61,657 nt of DNA from Actinomycetaceae bacterium (GCA_030532245.1 JAUNLN010000011.1:1-61657), one strand, 5' to 3'; shown: positions 33,252 through 42,386, counted from the first letter of the stretch. Notes: generated from the letters alone by a model not told the origin. Translations and numbers: made by a program.

Positions 33252-36200
33252 GTGATTCCATACGCCGAACTGCACGCGCACAGCGCGTTTTCGTTCCTGC
33301 ACGGTGCAAACCTGCCCGAAGTTATGGTCGAACGCGCCTTCGAACTCGGTTTGGATGCGATCGGGATCCTCGACTACGACGGCATGTATTCGGCCGTGCA
33401 GGCAAGTGTTGCCGCCCGTGAACGGGCGATAGCGAGCGTGCACGGCTCTGAAATCCGCCTGCAGGGAGGCGTGCATCTTCCCGTCATCGCGAACAACGTA
33501 AGTGGCTACTACGAACTGTCTGACGCAATCTCTTCATTCCAGCTATCGAAAGAAGAACGCACTGAAACGATTCTTACAACCGAGCAGCTCGCAAAGTTTT
33601 GCGAAGGCAACTGGACTGTACTAACCGGCACAGCTCACGGCCCGGTTCGCAGGGCACTCAAAAATGGTGGCGTCGACGAGGCGGTTCGAGAGGTGAAACG
33701 CCTGCGAGACCTGTTCGAACACGTGGCTGTTGAATCCACCCTGAACACGCCGGACGAGGAGGAGCGTGAGGCTCACCTTCTTGCGGAGGTGGCGAAAAGA
33801 ACGGGAGTGCCACTGGTTGCAACAACGGGTGCGAGGGCCGCGGACGTTAGTTCTGTGAAGCTCGCGCACGTGCTTCGAGCTATTCGAATAGGTGCAACGC
33901 TGGAGGAAGCCCAGCCGTACCTGGAGGCGTTTCCGCCGATACTACGGTCGGCAAGCGACATGCTGCGCATTCACAGGCACTATCCGCAGGCGGTTGAAAA
34001 TGCTGCGATGAAAGCCGCGGAGGTGGCGTTCGACCTGCGTCTCGTGGCGCCGGAACTGCCGCGCGTTGACGTGCCGGAAGGCCACGACGACGCGAGCTGG
34101 CTTCGCGCGCTCGTGGAAGAGGGGGCGCGGGAGCGCTACGGAAGCAGGGAAGCGAACCCGAAGGCGTGGTCGAAGATAGACCACGAGCTTTCGATAATCA
34201 TCCGCCTGGGGTTTGCCGGCTACTTCCTGATCGTGAAAGAGATAGTCGATTTTTGCAGGTCGGAAAATATTTTGTGCCAGGGCAGGGGGTCGGCGGCGAA
34301 CTCCGCGGTTTGCTTTGCCCTTGGAATAACGGCCGTCGACGCGGTTCGCCACGAGATGCTGTTTGAGCGTTTCCTCTCGCCGGGCAGGTCCGGCCCTCCG
34401 GATATCGATATTGATATTGAGGCGGCTCGCCGCGAGGTTGTGATCCAGCACATTTACGAGCGTTACGGCCGCAGGTACGCCGCGCAGGTGGCGAACGTGA
34501 TTTCGTATAGGCCGCGTTCAGCTATGAGGGATGCGGCGAAAGCGTTTGGGTATCCGGAGGAGGTGGCGCAGCTTTGGGTGAAAGACCTCGAGGGGGCGAG
34601 GCCGGATCCGCGGGTGTTGGAGGTCGCGAAGCAGATGGGGAAGCTGCCGCGTCACATGGGTATTCACCCCGGAGGGATGATTCTTACTCGTCAGCCGGTG
34701 TCGAGGATTTGCCCGGTTACGTGGGCAGCCAAGGAGGGGCGAACGGTACTGCAGTGGGATAAGGACGACTGTGCGGAGGCCGGGCTTGTGAAGTTTGACC
34801 TGCTCGGCCTTGGAATGCTGACCGCCTTGCGGAAGATGTTTGACGCATTACGAGTGGAGGGCAAGCTCGGCACGGATGGTAAGCCGTTTAACTTGTACAA
34901 CCTGCCGAGTGAGGATCCGCTCGTGTACGACCTTTTGTGTGCGGCGGACACGGTGGGAGTGTTTCAGGTGGAGTCGCGCGCGCAGATGAACACATTGCCG
35001 CGTATGCGTCCGCGCTGTTTTTACGACATTGTGGTGGAGGTTTCGCTCGTGCGGCCGGGCCCGATTCAGGGGCAGGCGGTGAACCCGTACATTCGTAGGA
35101 GGCGCGGTCGCGAACCCGTCACGTACCTGCATCCGCTGCTGAAGCCGGCGTTGGAGAAGACGTTGGGGGTGCCGATTTTTCAAGAGCAGTTGATGCAGAT
35201 TGCTGTGGATGCGGCTGGTTTTGACGCGGCTATGGCCGATCAGTTGCGTAAGGCGATGAGTTCGAAGCGAAGTGATGAGCGGATGGCTCGCCTGCGTCCT
35301 GCACTTTTTGAGGGTCTTGCGAAAAATGGGATTAGTGAAGAGGTGGCGTCTCAGATTTTTGAGAGTTTGCGCGGGTTCTCGGAGTTTGGGTTCCCGGAGT
35401 CGCATTCGTTTTCGTTTGCGTACATCGTGTACGCCTCGGCGTGGATGAAGGTGCATTTCCCGGAGGAGTTTTACGCCTCGATTTTGTCGTCGCAGCCGAT
35501 GGGATTTTATTCACCGGCGTCCCTGATTGAGGATGCGCGGCGTCACGGCGTGCTGGTGGAGCGCGCGGACGTTAGTTTTTCAACGCTTGAGACCAGGGTT
35601 GAGGCGTTTGCTGGCGCGCAGCCACAGGCGCTGATCCCTCCGGTGACCCCGCAGAAGGGTAAGAGGATTCGTTTGGGCTTGTCGTCGGTGGCGGGTTTGT
35701 CGAAGAAGAGCATTGAGCGGATTGAGAGTGCGCGCGAGGTGGCGCCGTTTACTTCGGTGTCTGATTTGGCGCGCAGGGCGGCACTGAGTGCGAAGGAGGT
35801 GGAGAGGCTCGCGAAGGCGGGTGCTTTGGAGAGTATTTCGGATTCGAGGCGTGAGGCAATGTGGGTTGCACCTTTTGTGGGGCAGACGCCCGAGCAGCCG
35901 ACGCTGCCGCTGGAGTGGGATTCGATTCCGGGGCTTGCTCCGCTTAGTGAGGTGGAGCAGGTTGTGGCGGATTATGAGAGCACTGGCGTGAGTGTGGATG
36001 CGCACCCGGTGCAGTTTGTGCGCGAAAAGTTGGAGCGGGCGAGTGTTTTGCCGTGTAGTGATTTGTCTTCGATTGATGAGGGCAGGCGTGTGCGGGTTGC
36101 GGGCGTGGTGACGCACCGGCAACGCCCGCATACGGCTCAGGGCACGGTGTTTTTGTCGCTTGAGGATGAGACGGGTGTGGCGAATGTTGTGTGCGGGGCG

Positions 36201-36356
36201 AAGCTTTGGGAGAAGTACCGCACGGTGGGGCTGACGCAGCGGGCGTTGGTTGTGCGGGGAATGGTTGAGAAGGGGGATGGGGCGATCGCTTTGGTTGCGG
36301 ATAAGTTGGAGCCTTTGTGGGTGCCAACTGCAACGTCGTCGCGCGATTTCCGCTAG
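33252..36356 (+). CDS. dnaE2: Error-prone DNA polymerase DnaE2
   Basis: A 1034-aa C-family polymerase, the catalytic subunit of the SOS mutasome. N-terminal PHP domain (YAELHAHSAFSFLHGA), palm with catalytic PDIDIDIE (Asp384, Asp386, Asp388), and thumb/finger sequences such as GIHPGGMIL and FPESHSFSFAYIVYASAWMK. HhH region is at about 800-850 and a C-terminal OB domain at about 935-1020 (VRVAGVVTHRQRPHTAQGTV). Length is slightly below the usual about 1050-1100. Two GTG codons are adjacent (33249, 33252); the second is 6 nt from TATAAT and fits a leaderless transcript. Confidence 0.95.
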   Translation: MIPYAELHAHSAFSFLHGANLPEVMVERAFELGLDAIGILDYDGMYSAVQASVAARERAIASVHGSEIRLQGGVHLPVIANNVSGYYELSDAISSFQLSKEERTETILTTEQLAKFCEGNWTVLTGTAHGPVRRALKNGGVDEAVREVKRLRDLFEHVAVESTLNTPDEEEREAHLLAEVAKRTGVPLVATTGARAADVSSVKLAHVLRAIRIGATLEEAQPYLEAFPPILRSASDMLRIHRHYPQAVENAAMKAAEVAFDLRLVAPELPRVDVPEGHDDASWLRALVEEGARERYGSREANPKAWSKIDHELSIIIRLGFAGYFLIVKEIVDFCRSENILCQGRGSAANSAVCFALGITAVDAVRHEMLFERFLSPGRSGPPDIDIDIEAARREVVIQHIYERYGRRYAAQVANVISYRPRSAMRDAAKAFGYPEEVAQLWVKDLEGARPDPRVLEVAKQMGKLPRHMGIHPGGMILTRQPVSRICPVTWAAKEGRTVLQWDKDDCAEAGLVKFDLLGLGMLTALRKMFDALRVEGKLGTDGKPFNLYNLPSEDPLVYDLLCAADTVGVFQVESRAQMNTLPRMRPRCFYDIVVEVSLVRPGPIQGQAVNPYIRRRRGREPVTYLHPLLKPALEKTLGVPIFQEQLMQIAVDAAGFDAAMADQLRKAMSSKRSDERMARLRPALFEGLAKNGISEEVASQIFESLRGFSEFGFPESHSFSFAYIVYASAWMKVHFPEEFYASILSSQPMGFYSPASLIEDARRHGVLVERADVSFSTLETRVEAFAGAQPQALIPPVTPQKGKRIRLGLSSVAGLSKKSIERIESAREVAPFTSVSDLARRAALSAKEVERLAKAGALESISDSRREAMWVAPFVGQTPEQPTLPLEWDSIPGLAPLSEVEQVVADYESTGVSVDAHPVQFVREKLERASVLPCSDLSSIDEGRRVRVAGVVTHRQRPHTAQGTVFLSLEDETGVANVVCGAKLWEKYRTVGLTQRALVVRGMVEKGDGAIALVADKLEPLWVPTATSSRDFR

Positions 36357-36470
36357 GCGCCTACGCGCCCGCCCGCTGGTTCGACCCGATGGGTTAGGGA
36401 GCCGCCTCCGTTCTGGATCCTTAAGCGTCGATCCGGAACAGTGCGCTCCTGTTTTCGCCTGTCAAAGAGC

Positions 36471-37793
36471 CTATTCTTGGGGGCCTTCGACGACTTCTTT
36501 GGAGCTGGGTAGGGGCCCGTCGAAGGGCGGGTCTTCGTCGTGTAGCTGCTGGTAGATGGCCCAGGTGGATGCGATGAGGGGGATGGAGATGACGGCGCCG
36601 AACAGGCCGGCGAGGAGGGTGCCGACGGTGACGCCGATGCCAACTACGACGGGGTGGAGTGAGACTTGGGAGCCCATGATGAGGGGCTGGAGTACGTGGC
36701 CTTCGAATTGGCCGATGAGGGCGATGCCGATGCCGACGGCGATCATCATCCAGACGCCTTCGGCGGCGAGGGCGACGATCATGGCGATTCCCATGGCGGT
36801 TGGTGCGCCGATGAGGGGGATGAAGGAGCCGATGAATACGAGCACGCCGAGGGGTGCGGCGAGTGGGATGCCGAGGATGGTGAGGTAGAGGAACGCGAAG
36901 ATGCTGTTTGTGAGGGCGACGAGCATGATTCCGCGGGCGTATCCGGAGAACGTGTACCAGCCGGCGGCTGCTGCGCGGTGGGTTGTCATGCGGTGGCGTG
37001 AGGGGAGGCGGTTTAGGAACCAGCGCCACATGCCCGCCCCTGATTGGAGGAAGAAGATGGTGGTGAATAGGGAGAGCGCCATGATTGTGAAGGCGATGGC
37101 GACGGTGCCCACGTTGGATAGTGCGCCTTGGATGAGGGATCCGGCGTTAGTTTCGATGTAGTTTCGCGCTTGTAGGAGGGTTTGGTTCAGCCACTGGTAA
37201 ACCTCGTCGGTGGTGAGTTCGACAGCCCATGGGCCGGTTCGTACGAATTCGATGATTTTGTCGACGCCGTTGCCGAATTGGCGGCTGAGCGTGTTCCACT
37301 GGCCGGCAACGGAGGTGACGACGTAGTAGATGAGGCCACCAAAGATCGCGGTACTGCCTAGGAGGGCGATGACTACGCCTATCCAGCGGGGCATGTACTG
37401 GTCGAGCCAGTCAACGATGGGGTTTAGTACGGAGGTAACTACGAGTGCCACGAAGATTGCGGCGACTACTGCGGAGACTTCGGCTAGTGCCCAGACTATG
37501 AGGGCGACGATGATGAGGATGCCGAGCGTCATCCAGGCGGCGAGACCGGATTTTTTGAGCCAAACGGGTATGTCGTTTTTTGCAGCCGGGCGGTTGGAGG
37601 TGAACCGCGGTTGGGTTGAGCGCGACGAGCTTCGAAGCTTGTTTCGATGCACGGGTCTCGGTTTGGTTTCTCGCACGACAACCGTTGGTTGAGGTGTGGG
37701 TTTTTCTTTAACTTTTTTGACGAGCCCGCGCGCGGTTTCGCGCGCACGGGAGGTCAGAGTCCGCATCTTGTCGAAGGATTTGTTTGTGCCCAC
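36471..37793 (-). CDS. AI-2E family transporter
   Basis: A 440-aa membrane protein (TqsA/YdiK/PerM family). A long basic cytoplasmic N-terminus (about 75 residues) precedes eight predicted helices, with the family's large loop (YMPRWIGVVIALLGSTAIF, then the extracytoplasmic region about 190-240) and VSLHPVVVGIGVTVGTLLAG near the end. Members export small molecules or act as Na+(Li+)/H+ antiporters; the role here is unknown. Start is GTG 37793 with no clear ribosome site; a TAAGGT box lies 4 nt upstream. The upstream HAD gene ends 18 nt before, same strand. Confidence 0.85.
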   Translation of the reverse strand: MGTNKSFDKMRTLTSRARETARGLVKKVKEKPTPQPTVVVRETKPRPVHRNKLRSSSRSTQPRFTSNRPAAKNDIPVWLKKSGLAAWMTLGILIIVALIVWALAEVSAVVAAIFVALVVTSVLNPIVDWLDQYMPRWIGVVIALLGSTAIFGGLIYYVVTSVAGQWNTLSRQFGNGVDKIIEFVRTGPWAVELTTDEVYQWLNQTLLQARNYIETNAGSLIQGALSNVGTVAIAFTIMALSLFTTIFFLQSGAGMWRWFLNRLPSRHRMTTHRAAAAGWYTFSGYARGIMLVALTNSIFAFLYLTILGIPLAAPLGVLVFIGSFIPLIGAPTAMGIAMIVALAAEGVWMMIAVGIGIALIGQFEGHVLQPLIMGSQVSLHPVVVGIGVTVGTLLAGLFGAVISIPLIASTWAIYQQLHDEDPPFDGPLPSSKEVVEGPQE

Positions 37794-37811
37794 ACTTCAA
37801 CCTTAGTTGTC

Positions 37812-38474
37812 TTAAAGACTGTTTGCCCGCGTCAGGATTAACTGGGTGAGTTCTTCTGGCGTGGTTGCGATACCGATTGCGCCTTCGAACTCGGCGGGAT
37901 CGGTGCCTGCCCAGGCAACGCCGTAGGCTTCGAGGCCTGTCTTTGCAGCGCCTTCGATGTCGTAGAAGCGGTCGCCAACCATGACGGCGTGCTCGGTGTC
38001 GTAGCCCTGTTCTTTAAGTGCGGCGAGGGCGCTGTTGATCACATCGGCTTTCGTTTGAGCGGGGCCGTCGGCTGTGGAGCCGGCGACGTAGGCGAAGTAG
38101 GGGCCGAGCCCAGTTTTTTCAACGATTGGCCGGGCAAGTTTCTGCAGCTTGGAGGTTGCAACGGCGAGTGGGAAGCCGTGTTCGTGGAGGGTTTTGATGC
38201 TCTCAAAAATGCCGGGGAAGAGCGGCGCGTCGTACATGCGCTCCCGGTACCGGCGCCTGTATGCGGCGATCGCGTTGTCGATTTCGTTTTCGGGAATCTT
38301 TGCGTAGTCGCGGAACGAGTCGAACAGTGGTGGGCCAACCCAGGCTTTCAACTGTTCGTCCGTTTGTGGCTTTACGCCGAGCTCGTTCAGCGTTTCTTGA
38401 ACAACGTTCATGATGAGCGGCCCGGAGTCGGTGATTGTTCCGTCTAGGTCAAAGAGCACGATGTTGCGTTTCAT
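37812..38474 (-). CDS. HAD-superfamily hydrolase (phosphoglycolate phosphatase-like)
   Basis: A 220-aa HAD phosphatase with nucleophile motif VLFDLDGTITDSG, a helical cap (about 18-80), LAVATSKLQKLARPI as motif II/III and MVGDRFYDIEGAAKTG as motif IV. Similar to Gph/PpaX-type enzymes; the substrate is not evident. Start ATG 38474 lies 6 nt after TAATCT with no ribosome site, so leaderless. It probably forms a unit with the AI-2E gene 18 nt downstream. Confidence 0.88.
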   Translation of the reverse strand: MKRNIVLFDLDGTITDSGPLIMNVVQETLNELGVKPQTDEQLKAWVGPPLFDSFRDYAKIPENEIDNAIAAYRRRYRERMYDAPLFPGIFESIKTLHEHGFPLAVATSKLQKLARPIVEKTGLGPYFAYVAGSTADGPAQTKADVINSALAALKEQGYDTEHAVMVGDRFYDIEGAAKTGLEAYGVAWAGTDPAEFEGAIGIATTPEELTQLILTRANSL

Positions 38475-38480
38475 GGTTCC

Positions 38481-38486
38481 AGATTA
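38481..38486 (-). promoter_or_regulatory. Leaderless-type -10 box of the HAD gene
   Basis: TAATCT (minus strand), then GGAACC, then ATG. Confidence 0.55.
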
Positions 38487-38633
38487 GCGGAGGTGGGGGA
38501 CAAAAATTTTTCCGGTTCCTCCCAGTGCTCATATGCGGGCGACTATGTGCCGCTTTTCCTTGTGATTCTGGGCCTGTTTCGTAGTAGGCGCGTGCTTGTT
38601 TTGGTGGGTGAAGTGTGGATCACATTTTGCGAT

Positions 38634-38662
38634 TTGACACCCTAGCCGTAGCTCATGCTAAA
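38634..38662 (+). promoter_or_regulatory. Promoter of tRNA-Leu(GAG)
   Basis: A perfect -35 hexamer TTGACA (38634-38639), a 17-nt spacer, then GCTAAA (38657-38662), within GCTAAAGT. The -10 is poor, but the position about 35 nt before the tRNA is suitable. Confidence 0.5.
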
Positions 38663-38696
38663 GTTTTTTTCGTTGCTCAACGAGCTAACACCCGAT

Positions 38697-38784
38697 GCGC
38701 GGGTGGCGGAATTGGTAGACGCGCTAGCTTGAGGTGCTAGTTCCCACTTATTCGGGAGTGCGGGTTCAAGTCCCGCTTCGCGCA
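38697..38784 (+). tRNA. tRNA-Leu(GAG)
   Basis: An 88-nt class II tRNA. Acceptor GCGCGGG pairs with TTCGCGC, and the anticodon arm CTAGC/GCTAG encloses TTGAGGT, giving anticodon GAG. A long variable arm precedes the T-arm GCGGG-TTCAAGT-CCCGC. CCA is not encoded. It reads CUC/CUU leucine codons. Confidence 0.95.
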
Positions 38785-38790
38785 CAGATT

Positions 38791-38822
38791 GCGGGGTAGT
38801 CGAAAGACTGCCCCGCTTTTTT
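38791..38822 (+). terminator. Terminator of the tRNA-Leu(GAG) gene
   Basis: GCGGGGTAGTC (38791-38801) pairs with GACTGCCCCGC (38806-38816; one U-G pair) around GAAA, followed by six T. Confidence 0.9.
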
Positions 38823-38866
38823 GTGTCCGCATCCGCTAGCAGATGGAGGCGTTTGCGTTCACCCTT

Positions 38867-38872
38867 TAAGCT
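38867..38872 (+). promoter_or_regulatory. Leaderless-type -10 box of the DsbA-like gene
   Basis: TAAGCT, then TGAACC, then ATG 38879. Confidence 0.55.
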
Positions 38873-38878
38873 TGAACC

Positions 38879-39571
38879 ATGCACATTGACATCTGGTCCG
38901 ATATTTCTTGCCCGTGGTGTTACCTCGGGGTTCGCCATTTGCGCGCCGCACTCGCTGGTTTTGAGCGCAAGGATGAGGTGACGGTTCGCCTCCACGCGTA
39001 CCTGCTACAGCCTGAACTAAGTGAGACTCTCGACGAGTCTGAGCCTGACTTCATGGCTCGCACGAAAGGCATGACGCGCGCTGAGGTCGAGGAGGGCCTC
39101 GCCGGCATCACGGAGCTTGCAAGGAAAGACGGCATCGCGATCGACTGGGAGAAAACGAAGGTTTCTTCCACGGTTTCCGCTCATCGCCTGATTGGCCTCG
39201 CCCGTGAGATCGACATGGAACGCGACACCACGACGGGCCCCGACACGCTCGAGCTGAAGATGAATGAGGCGTTGCAGCGCGCCCGTTTCGAGCTAGGCAT
39301 GGACGTATCCAATCCCGAGTCACTCATCGCACTCGCCCAAGATTTCGATATCCCCGGCGCGCGCGTGCTGGCCGCACTTGAGAGTCAGGAGAGTGCCGGC
39401 GAGGTTTTCTCCGACTTCCAGATCGGCGTCCAGATGGGTATTGGAGCTGTGCCCGTATATTTGTTTGATAAGTCCCTCATGATGGAGGGCACGCAGCCGA
39501 CGAAGGCGTTCGCAAACGCACTAAAGACTGCTTGGAACCATTCGCATCCGGACGACCCGGTGGAAGGCTAA
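38879..39571 (+). CDS. DsbA/FrnE-family oxidoreductase
   Basis: A 230-aa thioredoxin-fold protein without signal peptide. The N-terminus MHIDIWSDISCPWCYLG carries the CPWC active site. A helical insertion and the cis-Pro region GIGAVPVYLFDKSLMMEG follow, matching the cytoplasmic FrnE (2-hydroxychromene isomerase/DsbA) family. Probably handles disulfides or thiol stress in the cytoplasm. Starts at an apparently leaderless ATG. The next gene starts 2 nt after its stop, so they are an operon. Confidence 0.9.
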   Translation: MHIDIWSDISCPWCYLGVRHLRAALAGFERKDEVTVRLHAYLLQPELSETLDESEPDFMARTKGMTRAEVEEGLAGITELARKDGIAIDWEKTKVSSTVSAHRLIGLAREIDMERDTTTGPDTLELKMNEALQRARFELGMDVSNPESLIALAQDFDIPGARVLAALESQESAGEVFSDFQIGVQMGIGAVPVYLFDKSLMMEGTQPTKAFANALKTAWNHSHPDDPVEG

Positions 39572-39573
39572 AA

Positions 39574-40128
39574 ATGAACGACCTGACTGGTAGCAACACG
39601 GAATCGGACGCATCCGCAAAAGAGGAGGCGCCCACGCCCGTCGACCCGGCGAAGCGCCCGTACGATCCGCGCCGCCCTCAAGAACTGGTGCGCCAGTTCC
39701 ACGAGGTTTACGGCCTCCCCATCCTTCTGGGTAGTAGGCCGAGCGCCGACAACGAGCGCGTACACATGCGCATGGGTCTCGTCTCTGAGGAGTACCAGGA
39801 GCTAACCGAAGCCCTCTACGGCGAGAAGGCTGGCGAGATTATCTCTCGCGCGATTGAGGAGGCCCGGGCGGCCGACGACCATACGCGCGACACGGTTGAG
39901 GTGGCCGACGCGCTCGCCGACCTCGTGTACGTGATTTACGGGATGGCGCTCGAGCTTGGTATTGACCTCGATGAGGTGCTGCGCGAGGTGCAGGCGTCGA
40001 ACCTGTCAAAGCTTGGTGAAGATGGTAAGCCGATCTATCGCGAAGATGGAAAGGTGTTGAAAGGACCGGGATTTTTCAATCCCAACATTGCCCGCGTTCT
40101 TGGGCTAGAAAGCGAAGACGATAAATGA
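39574..40128 (+). CDS. MazG-like NTP pyrophosphohydrolase (phosphoribosyl-ATP pyrophosphatase-like)
   Basis: A 184-aa all-alpha NTP-PPase domain protein. The metal-binding helices are MGLVSEEYQELTEALYG (ExxE) and VEVADALADLVYVIYGMAL (ExxD). An acidic N-terminal tail of about 25 residues and a C-terminus IYREDGKVLKGPGFFNP complete it. It likely hydrolyses aberrant (d)NTPs. The frame is open from 39532, but ATG 39574 with GGTGGAAGG upstream is preferred. Its stop overlaps the M3 peptidase start (ATGA). Confidence 0.85.
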   Translation: MNDLTGSNTESDASAKEEAPTPVDPAKRPYDPRRPQELVRQFHEVYGLPILLGSRPSADNERVHMRMGLVSEEYQELTEALYGEKAGEIISRAIEEARAADDHTRDTVEVADALADLVYVIYGMALELGIDLDEVLREVQASNLSKLGEDGKPIYREDGKVLKGPGFFNPNIARVLGLESEDDK

Positions 40129-42041
40129 GCATGATCGAAAAGCTACTACCGGATTTTGAAAGTCTTACGCCGGCTGAGTGTGAGCGAATCGCGTTTGAGG
40201 CGATTGAGAAGCACAGGGCTACGCTCACCGAGTTGGAGGAGGCGAACGCTTCCGTTGAGGGTTTTCTCGCTCCGTTTGATGAGGCGGAGGCCGAGTTTGG
40301 TCGCACTCTTGGCCCCGTATTCACGCTGATGAGCGCGGTTGGTGGCGAGGAGTTCGACGCGCTTGAAGAGAAACTGAATGAGCCGCTTACTCGCCTCGAC
40401 GCGTGGGTTATGACGAATGAGGCGCTTCACGCCAAGTTCGTGGAGCTGTCGAAGCAGGATCTTGATCCGGAGTCGGCCTACCTCGTGCAGGAGCAGCTGC
40501 GAGACTTCCGCCTGGGCGGTATCGAGCTCGACAAGGAGGGCCGCAAGCAGCTTGAAGAGATCGACCTCAAGATTTCGCAGATTGCAACAAAGTACGGCCA
40601 GACGGTTTCGAAGATGCTCGCGAAGACCGTGCAGGTGGGCGGTAAGGACTACTCGCTGAACAACTTCACGAACCAGCTCGCGCTAACCGAGATGGACGAT
40701 CCGAAGCTGCGCGCCGAGCTGCTTGAGCTGTCGATGAGCCGCGGTTTCGGCGGCGAGTTCGATACGCGAAGCCTCGTGGCCGAAATGGCGAGCGCACGCA
40801 ACGAGCGCGCGCGGATCCTCGGTTTCAAGAACCACGCTGAGGTCGTGCTCGAAACTGAGACCGCACCTTCGACGCAGGCCGTTTACGAGCTGCTTTCCGA
40901 GGTATCGCAGGCCGCAGTGGAGGCGTCGGCACGCGACGCGAAGGTGCTTGCCGAGCGCGCAGCCAAGGACGGCCTGGAAGACTTCCGCGCGTCGGATTGG
41001 CTGTACTACCAGGAGGCTCTAAAGCAGGAGACCCTCGGCCTGTCTTCGCAGGCGCTGAAGCCCTACTTGGAGCTTTGGAACGTGCTCGAAAACGGCGTGT
41101 TCTTCGCCGCGAACAAGATTTACGGAATCACCGCGAAGCGTCGCGAAGACCTTAAGGGCTGGGATCCGTCGATGCGCGTTTACGAGATTGAGGAGGAATC
41201 CGGCAAGTCGCTCGGCATTTTCCTCATCGACCCGTTCACTCGCCCGGGTAAGAGCGGTGGCGCGTGGATGGATTCGCTCGTGCAGGGCTACTCGAAGACG
41301 GACTTTGAGTCGATCATCATCAACTGCGCGAACTTTGAGCCGGTACAGGAGGGCCCAAAGTTCCTCGTGTGGGATGAGGTGGAGACGCTGTTCCACGAGT
41401 TCGGCCACGCCCTCCACGGCTTCTTGTCGAAGACCCGCTGGGAGCAGAGTGCGGGCACGAACGTTCCGCGCGACTTTGTGGAGCTTCCGAGCCAGCTGAA
41501 TGAGATGTGGGCGTACCACCCGGTCGTGATTGAGAGCTTTGCTCGCCACTTTGAGACGGGCGAGGTTATGCCTGAAGGCATGCGCGCCCAGCTTCGCGAT
41601 TCGAAGACGTTCGGTCAGGCGCACGCGACCGTCGAGTTCGCAGCGTCGGCGCTTCTCGACCAGGCGTGGTACTCCAGTGAGGTGTCGGAGACTGAAGACG
41701 TGGAGGCGTTTGAGGCGGCCGCGCTGAAGGCTGCGGGCGTGAGTTCGGAGCTGATTCCGCCGCGCTACCGTTCCACGTACTTCCCGCACGCGTTCACCGT
41801 TGGCTACGACGCGGGCTACTACTCGTACATGTGGGCTGAGGCGCTGGTTGCGGAGTGCGAGACGTGGTTCCGCACGCGCGGAGCTGTGGACGGCGATGGT
41901 GGTTTGAACCGTGCTGCGGGTGAGGCGATTACGGAGGCGATTTTGTCGCGCGGTTCGTCGCGCGATCCGCGTGAGTCGTTTAAGTCGCTGATCGGTCACG
42001 AAGCGTCCGCGAAAGCAATTCTTTCTAGGCGCGGACTGTAG
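40125..42041 (+). CDS. M3-family metallopeptidase (oligopeptidase/dipeptidyl carboxypeptidase)
   Basis: A 638-aa cytosolic zinc peptidase. The catalytic HExxH is in ETLFHEFGHALHGF (His424, Glu425, His428), with the third zinc ligand Glu in the following ELPSQLNEMW helix. The rest is the helical M3 shell, and the C-terminus FPHAFTVGYDAGYYSYMWAE holds the substrate-binding Tyr/His loop. Length fits Dcp/OpdA (about 640-700). Translationally coupled to the MazG-like gene. Function: degradation of short peptides. Confidence 0.94.
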   Translation: MSMIEKLLPDFESLTPAECERIAFEAIEKHRATLTELEEANASVEGFLAPFDEAEAEFGRTLGPVFTLMSAVGGEEFDALEEKLNEPLTRLDAWVMTNEALHAKFVELSKQDLDPESAYLVQEQLRDFRLGGIELDKEGRKQLEEIDLKISQIATKYGQTVSKMLAKTVQVGGKDYSLNNFTNQLALTEMDDPKLRAELLELSMSRGFGGEFDTRSLVAEMASARNERARILGFKNHAEVVLETETAPSTQAVYELLSEVSQAAVEASARDAKVLAERAAKDGLEDFRASDWLYYQEALKQETLGLSSQALKPYLELWNVLENGVFFAANKIYGITAKRREDLKGWDPSMRVYEIEEESGKSLGIFLIDPFTRPGKSGGAWMDSLVQGYSKTDFESIIINCANFEPVQEGPKFLVWDEVETLFHEFGHALHGFLSKTRWEQSAGTNVPRDFVELPSQLNEMWAYHPVVIESFARHFETGEVMPEGMRAQLRDSKTFGQAHATVEFAASALLDQAWYSSEVSETEDVEAFEAAALKAAGVSSELIPPRYRSTYFPHAFTVGYDAGYYSYMWAEALVAECETWFRTRGAVDGDGGLNRAAGEAITEAILSRGSSRDPRESFKSLIGHEASAKAILSRRGL

Positions 42042-42050
42042 AGTATAAGC

Positions 42051-42383
42051 ATGGGTACAAATCCTCAGGACGCTCTGAATCGTTTGATTGCAGCATTTGA
42101 AGCGCACGCGCAGGCCGCTAGGGCTGCGGATATGGCTGACGCAAGTATTGTGGAGGCCGCGGAGGCGCGCCTTCGCGATGCTTTCTTCACGTACGACGAC
42201 GTGTTGTTTAACAACTACGGCATCGATCTACCGTTCGATATTGTCGATGATTCTGATTTTGATGATGACGATTATTTCGACGATGACGATGAAGATGATG
42301 AGTTGGACGACGAAGACTCAGATGATTTGGATGAAGACTGGGATTTCGACGATTCTTTTGATGAGGAGGATGAGGACGACTAG
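42051..42383 (+). CDS. Small acidic protein of unknown function
   Basis: A 110-aa protein: a helical N-terminal half (about 1-60, Ala-rich, NRLIAAFEAHAQAARAADMA) and an extremely Asp/Glu-rich C-terminal half (about 65-110, nearly all D/E with a few F/Y/W). Homologues in actinobacteria are often labelled primosomal protein, which I would not rely on. The acidic tail could mimic DNA or bind basic proteins; this is speculation. It starts 9 nt after the M3 peptidase stop and ends 3 nt from the stop of the converging reductase gene. Confidence 0.75.
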   Translation: MGTNPQDALNRLIAAFEAHAQAARAADMADASIVEAAEARLRDAFFTYDDVLFNNYGIDLPFDIVDDSDFDDDDYFDDDDEDDELDDEDSDDLDEDWDFDDSFDEEDEDD

Positions 42384-42386
42384 GCG

